Assembly: GCF_014633365.1 (NCBI RefSeq)
Contig: NC_068340.1
Location: forward strand, 37,596,328 to 37,660,327
Direction: 5' to 3'
Source: Diospyros lotus
Lineage: Eukaryota > Streptophyta > Magnoliopsida > Ericales > Ebenaceae
DNA: 64,000 nt
Of the stretch, positions 21,601-30,038 are shown piece by piece (position 1 is the first letter of the stretch; every line of letters starts with the position of its first letter). The notes under the pieces are model-generated. The model worked only from the letters and a program-made list of their open reading frames with translations, had not been told where the DNA came from and searched no databases. The position numbers and the translations under genes are program-made.

Positions 21601-23373
21601 GACATGTTTTTCATGGTTTGAACCCTTTCCTAAATTGCAATCGAGTAATCTCTATTACTGCTCCAAGGCCATCCTTGAATGTAACTAAATATTTTGAAAA
21701 AAGTGTGTAAAATTATCTTTCATCTTTTAAAGGGCATAATATATGAGGTTTATTTACATAGTTTGGTGCAGGTGTTTTGATGGAAGAGGTGACTATAATG
21801 GTCATGGGTGATAGTTGATAGGCTGGTGGTAGTTTGCATTTGGCAACAAAAAGCCAGTAATGATGATTGAACTAAGACTAAGCCTGAAAATCTTTGCCTT
21901 TCCAGGAGGTTCCATGTTAATGGCTGTGGCAACAATTGACAACATGGTTGCAGTAGAAATATGCCATAATAGTGCTGCAACATGGGCATTGGGATGGCAG
22001 GAACAGCAATATAATTTGTAGGCATGGACTTGTTAAGTGACTGCGAGCAATTGACTGAGGGGATTATGTTGGTGGAAGTAATATTGTAATAGGCTGAGTC
22101 AATTATAGCTTGTAGTCAGAAGGCGAATGGAAAGTTGATGCCTTGTAGTTCTGGTTGCCGTGTCTTGGTGACAGTAATACTAGTGTGGAGTGCCAATGGT
22201 AACTATGTTCACATTGCTTAGGCTCTATTACTACATATTGGAGGTTTAATTTGTAGGCACATATGTGGTTGTAGTCAATTAGATTTTATTGTTGTCGTCC
22301 ATATAACCATGGACGTGTTAAGTGGCAGTGAGTAGCAGATCTCAACGATCATTGTCTTTTAATTGCACTTCACTTTCACATTACACCGGAAATTAACAGT
22401 ATATTTTCTGGCAAGTAGAGGGTCTTTTCATATCCTAAAAGCTTCTTTTGTTACTATAATCCCAGTATCTTATTGTGGTTCCCATTCTTTTTACAGGTGA
22501 AGGTTAATCAAATTATTCAGCCATCGTATTTAACTGAAAGCTTTAATTTTTTTTGTTTTATTTTGAAATTTCTAAGTAATTGAGAAAATGCCATTTGTTC
22601 GTGACACAAATATCTTGAGTAAACATTATAGTATTTCTTCTTTTAAGTTTATGATAGACATGGAAATCATAAAAAATAGCAAAATAAATTCTATGGCGGT
22701 GCAGGTGATGCTCCTCTGGATTGCCTCCTTCTGGTTAGTAGGATCTTGGATAATTCCACTCTTGGCTCATATAGCAGGTTTCAGAAAGGAATCCTTGACA
22801 TACAGAGGACAAGCTTTGTACAGTCTTTTAACAGATGTGGCTGAAGGTCTTGCTGGGATTGCAATCCTCCATCACTGTCTCTCAAGTTTCCGTCCCCTGC
22901 CACGTGACTGGTTCAGGTTTAGCCTAAAGGGGAAGTGGCAGTTTGATGTTGGCTTGGGCTGCCTCATGTTTCCCCTGGTCAACCGGCTCTCACAAGTAAA
23001 CGCAAATTTGTTGCCTATTCTTCCATCTACACCTGTCACTGTCTCAAGTGTTGAGCAATCAATTGTTGCACGAGATCCAGTAGCAATGGCACTTTATGCC
23101 ATAGTGGTGTCAGTTTGTGCTCCTGTTTGGGAGGAGATTGTCTTCCGAGGGTTCCTTCTCCCTTCATTGACCAGGTACATGCCCTTATGGTGCTCAATTC
23201 TTGTGAGTTCAATAGCTTTTGCCTTGGCACATTTCAATTTGCAGAGGATGCTCCCTCTTGTATTCCTTGGTGTGGTGATGGGTGCTGTTTTTACACGGTC
23301 AAGAAACCTGTTGGCATCCATGCTGCTGCATAGCCTCTGGAATGCCTTTGTATTTCTAGATCTTATGAAATGA
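6477..23373 (+). CDS. CPBP-family (CAAX protease-like) intramembrane endopeptidase, probably plastid-targeted; 4 exons
   Basis: Exons are 6477-6635, 9437-9589, 10712-10777 and 22705-23373, all in phase 0 with GT-AG borders, giving 348 residues. Residues 1-53 are rich in Ser, Leu, Arg and Thr with almost no acidic residues, as in a chloroplast transit peptide. The last exon carries several hydrophobic segments and the CPBP motifs: EEIVFR (Glu269/Glu270, Arg274), FALAHF (His302) and HSLWNA (His335, Asn339). These match the EExxxR, FxxxH and HxxxN residues of type II CAAX prenyl endopeptidase/abortive-infection family glutamic proteases. Plant members are thylakoid or envelope proteins with mostly unknown substrates; the closest I recall is Arabidopsis At1g14270. 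The length fits. Intron 3 (10778-22704) is bloated by nested transposons. An alternative upstream in-frame start at 22588, opening the last exon, would lose the N-terminal half and runs across a good acceptor (tgcag at 22704). Confidence 0.88.
7529..7549 (+). repeat. Poly-G tract (G21)
   Basis: Twenty-one consecutive G residues in intron 1 of the CPBP gene. A run this long could form G-quadruplex structure and is also a likely site of length error in sequencing or assembly. Confidence 0.9.
7830..7856. repeat. (GA)n microsatellite
   Basis: Uninterrupted GA dinucleotide tract in intron 1 of the CPBP gene. Confidence 0.9.
9957..10223 (+). mobile_element. Degraded LTR with a tRNA-Met-type primer-binding site
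   Basis: The sequence ttggtatcagagc near 10211-10223 is the initiator-tRNA-Met-complementary primer-binding motif of many plant LTR retrotransposons; the same motif follows both 5' LTRs described later. The preceding ~250 bp are LTR-like and AT-rich, with a possible TG start near 9957 and an ending ctgttca before the motif. No partner LTR or coding region was found downstream, so this is at most a short relic (LTR plus leader) in intron 2 of the CPBP gene. The left boundary is a guess. Confidence 0.35.
11492..11640 (+). repeat. Copia 5' LTR (149 bp)
   Basis: It begins tgttttgttatatgg, ends ctaagtttca, and aligns along its length with 19872-20040. It contains a short (TA)n run. The primer-binding site tggtatcagagcc (11643-11655) follows directly. 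Under 170 bp is very short for a copia LTR. Confidence 0.92.
12215..13186 (+). pseudogene. Copia gag relic
   Basis: The ATG at 12215 opens a copia Gag-like N-terminus ([14 protein letters not shown], resembling the LNGxNYxxW motif). The frame stops at 12512-12514 and shifts before continuing to the nucleocapsid. The zinc knuckle at 12938-12979 reads [14 protein letters not shown]: the spacing is right but the CX2CX4HX4C histidine is replaced by arginine. With the stops, this Gag cannot be functional. Confidence 0.85.
13200..14847 (+). pseudogene. Copia protease and integrase relic
   Basis: A protease-like [10 protein letters not shown] lies near 13211; copia proteases normally read DSGA, so the active-site glycine is replaced. 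It is followed by the GAG-pre-integrase motif [12 protein letters not shown] (near 13590), the integrase core HFDVWGPS (near 13757), FIDDYSR (near 13823), LRSDNA (near 13942) and the segment [13 protein letters not shown] (near 14040-14080) with the catalytic Glu. Several in-frame stops and frameshifts separate these pieces. The Ser/Pro-rich tail up to 14847 corresponds to the usual linker before RT. Confidence 0.85.
14899..15407 (+). repeat. Gypsy 5' LTR (509 bp)
   Basis: It begins TGATGCGG and ends CTGCGTCA, which are short inverted ends. Relative to the 3' LTR it has one additional ~33-bp copy of a ttctacttgatttaggattc repeat and lacks a short block after tttctattagaatt. A TATA box (actataaatatacc) lies near 15219. 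Confidence 0.92.
15440..16591 (+). CDS. Gypsy Gag polyprotein
   Basis: This is an open frame of 383 residues beginning MANLEGN just after the primer-binding site. It contains a retrotransposon Gag domain around residues 125-235 ([20 protein letters not shown], then [18 protein letters not shown]) and a perfect CX2CX4HX4C zinc knuckle [14 protein letters not shown] (16523-16564) near the C-terminus. It binds and packages element RNA. It is intact, so this copy may still encode Gag. The downstream pol frame overlaps from about 16561 in another frame, so a frameshift, programmed or mutational, separates Gag from protease. Confidence 0.85.
   Translation: MANLEGNGSNQPRDSDQGLSAVWRAIEEQRKVTRTIQQQLEQHSNQLSTLLRVDDDRNLNNGVNQAGAGRPPINHVLVNPRRPVIEDSDEEDDFGRAIANPGGRGVRRNAHQHNHWGNDEYKLKVDIPTFSGDFDIEGFLDWITEVDRFFEYMEIPDERQVKLVAYRLKGGASVWWEQLRETRLREGRQPVQTWRRMKQLLRGRFLPPDYEQYMFEAYQICAQGMKSVNEYTSEFLRLAERNQLSESDNQQAARYLNGLKLAIRDKIGVQMVLSVQEARNLALKAELMLSEKSRNDNYRRYSGNENKQPAFDKDKSVQGAQPSNPSHTVNPNKATTGGNIRGTTSNIPKSPNPYAKPILLKCFKCNEVGHRSSDCLRGKQLTL
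16565..17070 (+). pseudogene. Gypsy protease region
   Basis: The frame continues from the end of Gag in a shifted register, with an acidic linker and then an aspartic protease core. The catalytic triad DSG (16795-16803) lies in [12 protein letters not shown], and the flap/helix region reads [12 protein letters not shown]. It stops at a TAG (17068-17070) where family relatives usually have a glutamine codon, after which the same register continues ([12 protein letters not shown]), so the stop looks like a single-base mutation. Confidence 0.75.
17071..17933 (+). pseudogene. Gypsy internal region: unidentified segment plus integrase C-terminus
   Basis: From about 17100 to 17592 a 168-residue frame encodes a hydrophilic sequence that I cannot assign. 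It occupies the place where RT, RNase H and the integrase core should lie. From 17602 a second frame carries the integrase C-terminal GPY/F-type module ([39 protein letters not shown]). The join is consistent with a large internal deletion. The unidentified part could be a filler, an extended protease-RT linker or captured host sequence. Confidence 0.7.
17934..18418 (+). repeat. Gypsy 3' LTR (485 bp)
   Basis: It begins TGATGCGA and ends CTGCGTCA. Alignment to the 5' LTR shows five differences in the first ~105 bases plus two indels. Confidence 0.92.
18419..19860 (+). pseudogene. Copia reverse transcriptase and RNase H relic
   Basis: The frame resumes right after the gypsy target duplication with DLVPLSPGK and continues through RT motifs ([38 protein letters not shown]). 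It stops at 18781-18783, shifts, and continues with the catalytic YVDD (near 18905) and KYFLGIEVA. RNase H follows ([10 protein letters not shown] near 19390, AEAEYHAMA near 19522, [13 protein letters not shown] near 19690). Stops at 19496-19498 and 19769-19771 break it. The ASN-to-Asp change in 'NAFLHG'-type motifs was not examined further. Confidence 0.88.
19861..19871 (+). other. Copia polypurine tract
   Basis: The sequence ttgagggggag lies immediately before the 3' LTR and is the expected plus-strand primer of a plant copia element. Confidence 0.85.
19872..20040 (+). repeat. Copia 3' LTR (169 bp)
   Basis: It begins tgttgagttatatgg and ends ctaagtttca. It exceeds the 5' LTR mainly by a (GT)n(TA)n expansion (19941-19971) and a short catggc duplication. 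Confidence 0.92.
20046..20834. other. Remainder of the fold-back element and flanking intron
   Basis: 20096-20320 contains several imperfect copies of a cccc-attgctgggg/gaagaaacccc motif. 20322-20440 is the AT-rich right arm of the fold-back element. 20441-20834 is purine-rich (ggatgag, gagagag) with no coding signal. Confidence 0.5.
20835..21245 (-). mobile_element. Old RTE-type LINE fragment (endonuclease region)
   Basis: The region matches, block by block and in the same orientation, the plus-strand sequence at about 36611-36950 of the full LINE. Shared blocks include gtaactaagtgttcattcc, tttttaaacctagtattag and ctatgatgagc. It is heavily mutated and has no ORF. A 73-bp LINE tail interrupts it (21012-21084). 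It lies in intron 3 of the CPBP gene, antisense to the gene. Confidence 0.75.
21012..21084 (-). mobile_element. Minimal 5'-truncated LINE 3' tail (73 bp) nested in an older LINE fragment
   Basis: It consists of an (AAC)n run followed by ataccaagtctttatcac and a decayed tatgtgtggttgattaca segment, which correspond to the 3' end of the full LINE at 34447-34515. It is bordered by the 8-bp direct repeat TGATGAGC (21004-21011, 21085-21092), as expected for target-primed insertion. Confidence 0.65.
21246..22704 (+). other. Rest of intron 3 of the CPBP gene
   Basis: No coding signal or recognisable repeat was seen. The intron ends gcggtgcag before the last exon. Confidence 0.5.
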
Positions 23374-26300
23374 CATTCTTTTTATGTATTTCATTTCCAT
23401 TAATTAGTTATACTGTCTATTTCACTTCTTCTGTGTATATGAAGTCGTTGGTTTTTAGGAATTTTTGACATTGATTAGACCCAGATTCTCCATTCATTTC
23501 AAGCAAGTTCAAATTTGTATGATATAGATGTTGACAAACTTTTATAATCACTTCACTCTTACCATATCTATTTTGTTTACATCAACAATAGTTCTTGATA
23601 TTTGCAGATGCTGTTATGTTAACCCAAAAAATCTGTCTAATTTTTTTGGCCTTGGAATGATATATGGGCATGTCAGCTTGGATGGGGTTTGGATATATTT
23701 TAAGCTTGATTGTACGGTTAGGTAGGGCTTAGGATAGGCAGGGGAGAGCAATTTGTACTCGTCTTGTGGGCCCTGCCCAAATCTACTTTGGTCAAAACGG
23801 TTTGGGTTTGAATTTAAGAAAAACTTGAAATATAAAATTTGGGTTTGGGGCGGTGGTAGGATTAGAACTTTCTGCGCCAAACCCTCACTTATACGTGTGT
23901 GAGTATCTATCTATCTATCTATATATATATATATATAATATTATTTATATATTAACATTTAAGGTTGTTATTTATATTTCAACTCATAAAATAAGCTATT
24001 AAGTTTGTAAATGATTAAAATATATTAAAAATTTTATTTTGGTTTTAAATTTTAATTTTATAATATTACTTTTTTGAATGTTTTAATCTTAATTATAGAT
24101 ATTTTAATTAGATGTTATAAGTCGTTTATATTTTAACATTATTTTGAGTTTGATCACATTTTCGTAAGGTTTGGAACGATTTTGAGGGCAAATTAATGTT
24201 GATTTAATATAATTTGGATAAATGATTTGAAAAATGGGTTTTCTATTGAGAATCTTCAAATTCCATAAGGACAACATTAGGGTTGATTTTTTGTACCCAA
24301 TCAAGTTTGGGTCTGAATACGGGGAAAAGTTTAAGAGTTCTGGGTCAGAGATGGCATGCCCCACCCTTTTATCATTCCTCTAATTTATTATCTTAAATGT
24401 ACAATTTTTTATTTTTTTATTTGTATATCAATTCTATAATGTGAGAAACTTTTAAATTTTACGATACTTCTATATGTTGTTTAGGAGGTTAGGGTTAATT
24501 TTTTTCAATATGTTTTTTAACTTAAATTTTATGATACTTCTATATAATTGAGCGTGTAAATAAAAGAATAGGTTTAATGACCAACAAATTCACAAAACTC
24601 CCTGTTTGTAATAGTGGAGAAAATTATTTTATTCATAACTGGACCCTTAATTTTTTTTAAAAAATATTTCTCTAACTTAAAATCTAAATTTTTAATTAAT
24701 GTCGTTGCTATCGATTAGATTGTGCGCCACACTTATGCTCCCCCCCCCCCCCCCAAAAAAAAAAAAATGCTTACCGTGGTAACAAATTAAGAAGATTAGA
24801 TTAATAGATTAACTCTATAGAGCATGCATAAGGAGCTTCTTTATATATATATATATATATATATTTGATCCCCAGGGTCTCTTTAACGAACAATCAATCT
24901 TTTCCGTTGGAATGGCCTTGTGGTTTATTCAACATATGAACAGACCATCCCCGGTATCCCGAATTGGAAACTTGCTATTGATGTCACTAGCTGCCCTCTG
25001 TTAAATCCTTATATTTCACCCTACTGCCAACAACAGTAGCAGCAAATGATTATAGCTATCTACGTACTTCCAACTTCCATGTGAAGAAAGGTTTGCTTAC
25101 TGCTTGTTGGGTTTTCTTTATGCTTTATGATATACTAATTAGAAATAATTGTGTTCCTCCATTAGTTAAATAAGCCCTTGCATTATTAAGCAAAACATTC
25201 TCCTTGGAGTTTGATTGGTTTATGAATAATTCGATTACTTTTGCAATATGCCTTTGTCTTGGAGAACATTTGGGGGGACCAATTGGTTTCAAGTCACTTT
25301 CTCTTTCTGGTTTTTGTCCCCAGAGCATTTTTCCTTGTCCATCTCTTTCTCAGACAATCTGGGGACCGTTGTCTGCTATTTTTGTTACTTTAAAATTGTT
25401 CGGGAAATAGTAATTAGCTAAAGCTTTTGTCGACAGCATGTAACTTTCTTTACCATTTAAAATTTGGAAAAGTTGATTGGCAAAACAAATAAACAAAAAA
25501 GAAGATAAGAGGAGCCAGAATTCACCGCCTCTCAGACTGTTATTTGGGTGCGGAAACCTGATATTTCCCTTTACCCTGTAAACTTTATGCTGATTCAAGG
25601 CCAACAATATAGCTATATATATATGATGATGATGAGGATGATGACGACGACGATGATGAGGATGGACACTATCTACAATCTACATCTCTCTTTCCTTCTG
25701 CATGGAAAGTAGCAATTTTTATGCCTTGCAATTCTGTTATGGTTTTGAACTTTGAACTGCTCATCCAGTCCCTTTTTACCTTGCCTCTCTGGGAGCTAAA
25801 AATGTGTATGGATTCTTACACCATATCTAATGTGTTTGGTGAAAGATACATGTATATATGAACTGTGAAGCTTGCTAGGGAAATATATTATCCATGGTAA
25901 ACGGGTTTGTACTGACTATAATTGTTGTTTTTTTCCCTCCCTCCATTGAAGTTGAGTAGTAAGTTTGTCATGACCCATTTTGAGCAGCCGCCTAAATTTT
26001 TGAAGTAAATTTGGAGCAATGGTTAGGATATGAGCATCATAAATGCGATGTTGACATTTTGAACCTGGATGAACCAATTAGAACATTATCAATTAGCACT
26101 ATCAAACACTCATGATGTAGTTATGTGGTTTAGATCAACAACTTTTCCGTTTTTAATATGCAGAATGATGGTTTAAGAGAAACAAACCTATTGTAATCTA
26201 ATTATGATTCCTTCAGTTGTGTGAGCAGCTTTGAATATTTTTATGGAATGTGCATGAACCTGTACTGGGTAATCAGTGAAGTTTTTAGTTTTATGTTATC

Positions 26301-26537
26301 TGTTCATGAGGAATGTGTTAAAGTTGTGAAGGGACATCATTTTCTTTCTGAAGTTGATAGAATATGAAAAAAGGAGATTAGGGTAAACTAAAGATGCCTA
26401 GTACATTATGAGTTGAGTGTGGGGCTCCCAACTCTGTTCCTTTCCCCCTTTTTATTCTTTTTCAACTATTGGAATAATTGTCTGTAGTGAAGTCAGCCAC
26501 ATATACAATTGTAATGGAGTGGATAGCAAGGTAATGT

Positions 26538-26539
<2 letters not shown>
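23374..26539. other. CPBP 3' UTR and gene-free spacer
   Basis: The 3' UTR of the protease gene probably extends a few hundred bases from 23374. From about 23690 to 24370 there is a composition-biased repeat-like tract (gggtttggg-type motifs, a (CTAT)n(TA)n run at about 23906-23938, then AT-rich DNA). A C15-A13 tract occurs at 24740-24767, (TA)n at about 24843-24864 and GAT/GAC triplet repeats at 25624-25665. No gene was supported. Confidence 0.5.
24740..24767. repeat. Adjacent poly-C (15) and poly-A (13) tracts
   Basis: C15 followed directly by A13 in the spacer between the CPBP and MAKR genes. Confidence 0.9.
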
Positions 26540-26572
<33 letters not shown>

Positions 26573-26631
26573 ATATATCTTTATAATACCAAGACAAGGC
26601 GCCATTATAAGAGGTCCTTTGCTATATATAT
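26540..26631 (+). promoter_or_regulatory. MAKR core promoter: (TC)n tract and TATA box
   Basis: A pyrimidine (TC)n patch (about 26540-26568) is followed by a TATA-like ctatatatat at 26622-26631, about 60 bp before the MAKR start codon. CT patches and a TATA box in this arrangement are common plant core promoter elements. Confidence 0.5.
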
Positions 26632-26690
26632 TCTCCCTTGTATAATTTGGAACTACTATACACATTTGTTCTCCTCTCATTCTGTGCTTC

Positions 26691-27365
26691 ATGGAGACTT
26701 CACAGCCCCTGTCCATTGAAAGCTTTTCATATAGTTGGTTAGTAAACCTGAAACCAGCGCTAGATGACTCCCTTAGGGCCTCCCTGGATGCATCCGATGA
26801 AGCTTCCTTCATCGAGATGGACCCGAAATTGCCAGCCTCAAAGAGATTCTTCAGAGCCTCACAGGACTTTGATTTTCCTGTGGCTGAGTCTCCTTTGGAT
26901 CTTGTTCACGCTGATGAGCTCATCTCCAATGGCTCCCTCATTCCTCTCTTTGTCGAGCCACTGAAGATGGAAGCATATGGCGCCGCCGCGGACTCTAACC
27001 CAGCTGCTCCAATCTCTTCGCACGCCCAGAAGAACCTGCATTCAGGTAATAGAATCCGTTGTTCGTCCTTGAGAAGGTGCCGAAGAATATTGTCGAAACA
27101 AATCTTCCACAAGTACTTGGATTTCCTTAGGCCGCTTTGCCAGAAACTACGAGGCAGGAGATCCTGCTCCAGGATTGAAGCTGTTGACACGAGGATGCAG
27201 GAAGTGAACAACTGGATGAACTCACCTGAAACATCTCCGAGGACAAGCGTGGCCTACTCTTCCGGTAACTGGCGCCGCTCTTGCGATTCCGAGAGTTCCA
27301 TATACGAGGCTGTACTCCACTGCAAAAGATCTATTGGTATCTCAGACGACTCCTCATCGCATTGA
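26691..27365 (+). CDS. MAKR-family membrane-associated kinase regulator (MAKR6-like)
   Basis: Single-exon gene of 224 residues with an ATG start. The MAKR/BKI1-type layout is visible: N-terminal SFSYSWL (residues 11-17), FIEMDP (40-45), SQDFDFP (57-63) and HADELISNG (73-81), a strongly basic stretch (about 119-160, RCSSLRRCRRILSKQ and KLRGRRSCSR) that in this family binds anionic plasma-membrane lipids, and a C-terminal SIYEAVLHCKRSIG (about 202-215) where the kinase-interacting tail lies. MAKR proteins act at the plasma membrane and modulate receptor-kinase signalling in brassinosteroid, root and peptide responses. The N-terminal motif fits MAKR6 best, but assignment among MAKR2, 5 and 6 is from memory. 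Its neighbourhood with the AAA ATPase and reticulon supports the identification. Confidence 0.85.
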   Translation: METSQPLSIESFSYSWLVNLKPALDDSLRASLDASDEASFIEMDPKLPASKRFFRASQDFDFPVAESPLDLVHADELISNGSLIPLFVEPLKMEAYGAAADSNPAAPISSHAQKNLHSGNRIRCSSLRRCRRILSKQIFHKYLDFLRPLCQKLRGRRSCSRIEAVDTRMQEVNNWMNSPETSPRTSVAYSSGNWRRSCDSESSIYEAVLHCKRSIGISDDSSSH

Positions 27366-29202
27366 GATTTTGTGTGGAGTGCTCTACTCTATCAAGTTCT
27401 TCACATTCTCTGCTATTTTCAGGTAAATGATTGAGTTGAGGCTGTTGAGCACTACATGGGAGAGAGATATCACAAAGAAAAGAAATGAGCGGTTTCAAGA
27501 TGCTCAGCTCAGCTCAGCTCATCTCATCTCATCACATCAGTGACAGCAACATACCAAGCCAAGTCGTCGCGGGGACCAGCTGCATGAATTCTAGCTCGTC
27601 AACCAATTCTGTCCCGGACGGACCATATTGTATATTTTTGTCAATCTAGCTAGGGGGAAGAAGAAGAAGAAGAAGAAGAAGCTGTACAGATGATGGAGCC
27701 TTTGAAGCTCTGGCATTTGAGAAGAGAGAGAAGAATTGTAGCCACTTTCATATCCGTAGATAAATCTAGTTTCATACTCACAATTTTTTATAACTTTCTG
27801 AGGGTTTCTCTGATCAAATCACAAGTATTTTTATCCTAAACCAGAACCAGAACTAGGGGCCAAGATGAAACAACAAATGAAAGTAAGGGCTAAAATGAGA
27901 TATCAAGATTATTGTCAGATTAATTTATGAATTATATATGATGCATTTGTTGAAGAGAATAAATCAAAAATCAACATTTTTAACACTGTCTGGAACTAGG
28001 GATTTATTATTATGGAAGCAATGGAACTAACCATGACAGACTACAATAATTACCAGCTTTAAATTCAATTTTTTTTTATTCAAAATCATATTTTTATAAA
28101 GTTATCATATATATTGTTACATCTAAATTTTCTGAGCAAGTTTTTTTAAACTCTCTCTCCCTTTAATACTATAATTTTTTTTTTTTATCATTTTATTTAC
28201 TCGCCTTACCATGCTTCTATCAATTCTTTTTTACACATCCAAACCATATAATAAAATTACTTTCCTTGTCTTTATCATGCACCCAAGTTATTCAAATAGA
28301 ATTTTTTACATAAAAATTTAGGAAGCATAAAAATATCAGTTAGATTCTTGTTTTAACGAGGGTAGGGACCCTCCTACTGTGTGGTGCTTTAAATTTTTTG
28401 TTTATTTGATATATTTTTATAATTATATTTTATCTTGTCATGTTTCTCTTTGCACTCAATAATACCCTTATAAATAGAAACTCCAACACACTCAATAATA
28501 TAACTCTTGATTAGTCATACAAATGCTTTTCTTTTTAATTTTTTTTTTTTATTCTGCCAAATTCTCACTCACTTTTCTCCTTTATGGATTTGAGAGATGC
28601 CTCATTGTTGTCCATATAAAGCCAAACAAAGGACGAGCAAGCAAGCAAAATGGTGTTAAATCAAAACCCCTCTCTTGTCCTTTGAAATTTAAATTTTGAA
28701 CAAATGTTTTAAGCAAAAAATGTACATGAAATGATTCGTTAAGTCTGTATGATTCTCATAATCTCCACAATTTTAATAGTTTTTGTGTCCTAAACATAAT
28801 GTGTGGTGTGGGTGGATATTAATCACATCATTTTATAATTAAATTTGTTATTGATATATTATTATTTCTTTAATTGTGAGAAGATAAAAGTAATTTGTTG
28901 GTGGGTTATTATCTAAGGTTCAAACTTCAAAGTTTGCACTCTCTTTTGAGCCATCTTTCTCCACAGAGGCATGCATGCACCCTCTCGCAATATCTTCAAA
29001 GCATAATCATTTGATTTAACCATTTTTGGGCAATAATAACAAGCATTTTCTTGAATTACGGTCACTTTAATGCATGGGTTTGAATTCAAATTGACTTGAC
29101 TCTCTCTCTGAGGTTCCTTGAAGAGTGGGCCATGCTTACCCAACCCATGGAAGTTCACTTAATTAGTACATTGTAAATTTTGATAATAATAATACAATAA
29201 AT
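27366..29202. other. MAKR 3' region and AT-rich spacer
   Basis: The 3' UTR probably extends to about 27800 and contains a GAA triplet repeat (27657-27680) and agctc repeats near 27505. The rest is AT-rich. A minus-strand ORF at 28913-29158 has no recognisable motif and was not accepted. Confidence 0.5.
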
Positions 29203-30038
29203 CTATTTGGATAGAATCTATCCAGACTCTTCACTCATATGCTTCCCCACCTAAAACTCTTGCCTAAAATTACTGCCCAACACATTAAAGTTGCAAATTT
29301 TCAAAGCAAACAAAATTAGTTATGAAAATGAATAATGACAATCATGACACTTAGATGGCAGTACACCATTAATTGTAATCAATGTATTCTCTTTGCATTC
29401 TTCTTCTATTTTATTTCATTCATGGATTATTTTATTTTGTCCGAATTGATTGACGCACGGATGACTAAAAATATCAAATGATAAAAATATTCTCATCTTA
29501 AAATTGTCGCATTACCTCGAATTGAACGGGCGTACTTCATCTATATTATATTACAAATTTTTATTCCTTTTGTATTACAAACTTTTATTTTATTTCATTC
29601 ATGAAGTTCGTTATTGGCGGACTGCATCTTAGATGCAGTCCGTGCCCACCGACACTACAGGCGACTGGCGGGCTGCATCTTAGATGCAGTCTGCCAGCAC
29701 TGCATTTGGCGGATTGCATTTAGATGCAGCCAATTTATGCAATTCGTCAGAAATTGGGGCTTATTTGATGTCTTTAGTGATTTCGTGCGTCAATTAATTC
29801 GAGCAAAGTAGAATAATCCGTATTTAAAACCATTGTGACTCTTGAAATTCTAAAAATTCATTAAATGAGATAAGAGATTAAAATTTAAATTTAACAAGGA
29901 AGAGAGAGTGGAATTTTGAATTATGAATAGAGAGGGTATTGTTGGTAAATAAAATGTTAAATGACATAATTATCCTAACATCAATAATTAAAATGATAAA
30001 AAATGACAATTCTATCTGGATAGATTCTATCCAAATAG
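29203..30038. mobile_element. Candidate TIR element (836 bp) with internal hairpins
   Basis: The left end ctatttggatagaatctatc (29203 on) reappears inverted at the right end (to 30038), giving ~24 matching bases. The terminal motif is itself nearly palindromic (TGGATAGA-N-TCTATCCA), which weakens the inference. Three hairpin-forming repeats lie inside at 29619-29732. There is no transposase ORF and I could not find a convincing target duplication, so family and boundaries are uncertain. Confidence 0.45.
29619..29732. repeat. Three tandem hairpin repeats (GCATCT-T-AGATGC)
   Basis: Three imperfect copies of a palindrome with arms gactgcatct / agatgcagtc occur at about 29619-29641 (perfect 11-bp arms), 29667-29694 (two arm mismatches) and 29706-29732 (asymmetric loop). 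They are spaced about 40-50 bp apart and joined by ggcgg-type linkers. Confidence 0.75.

Noticed and set aside
22588..22704. ATG upstream of the last CPBP exon as a separate start
   Set aside because: The segment is AT-rich intron-like, a strong acceptor lies at 22704, and exons 1-3 join in phase to form the expected N-terminus.
28913..29158. 81-residue minus-strand ORF with balanced composition
   Set aside because: No recognised motif, AT-rich surroundings, no promoter or splice context; not enough to call a gene.
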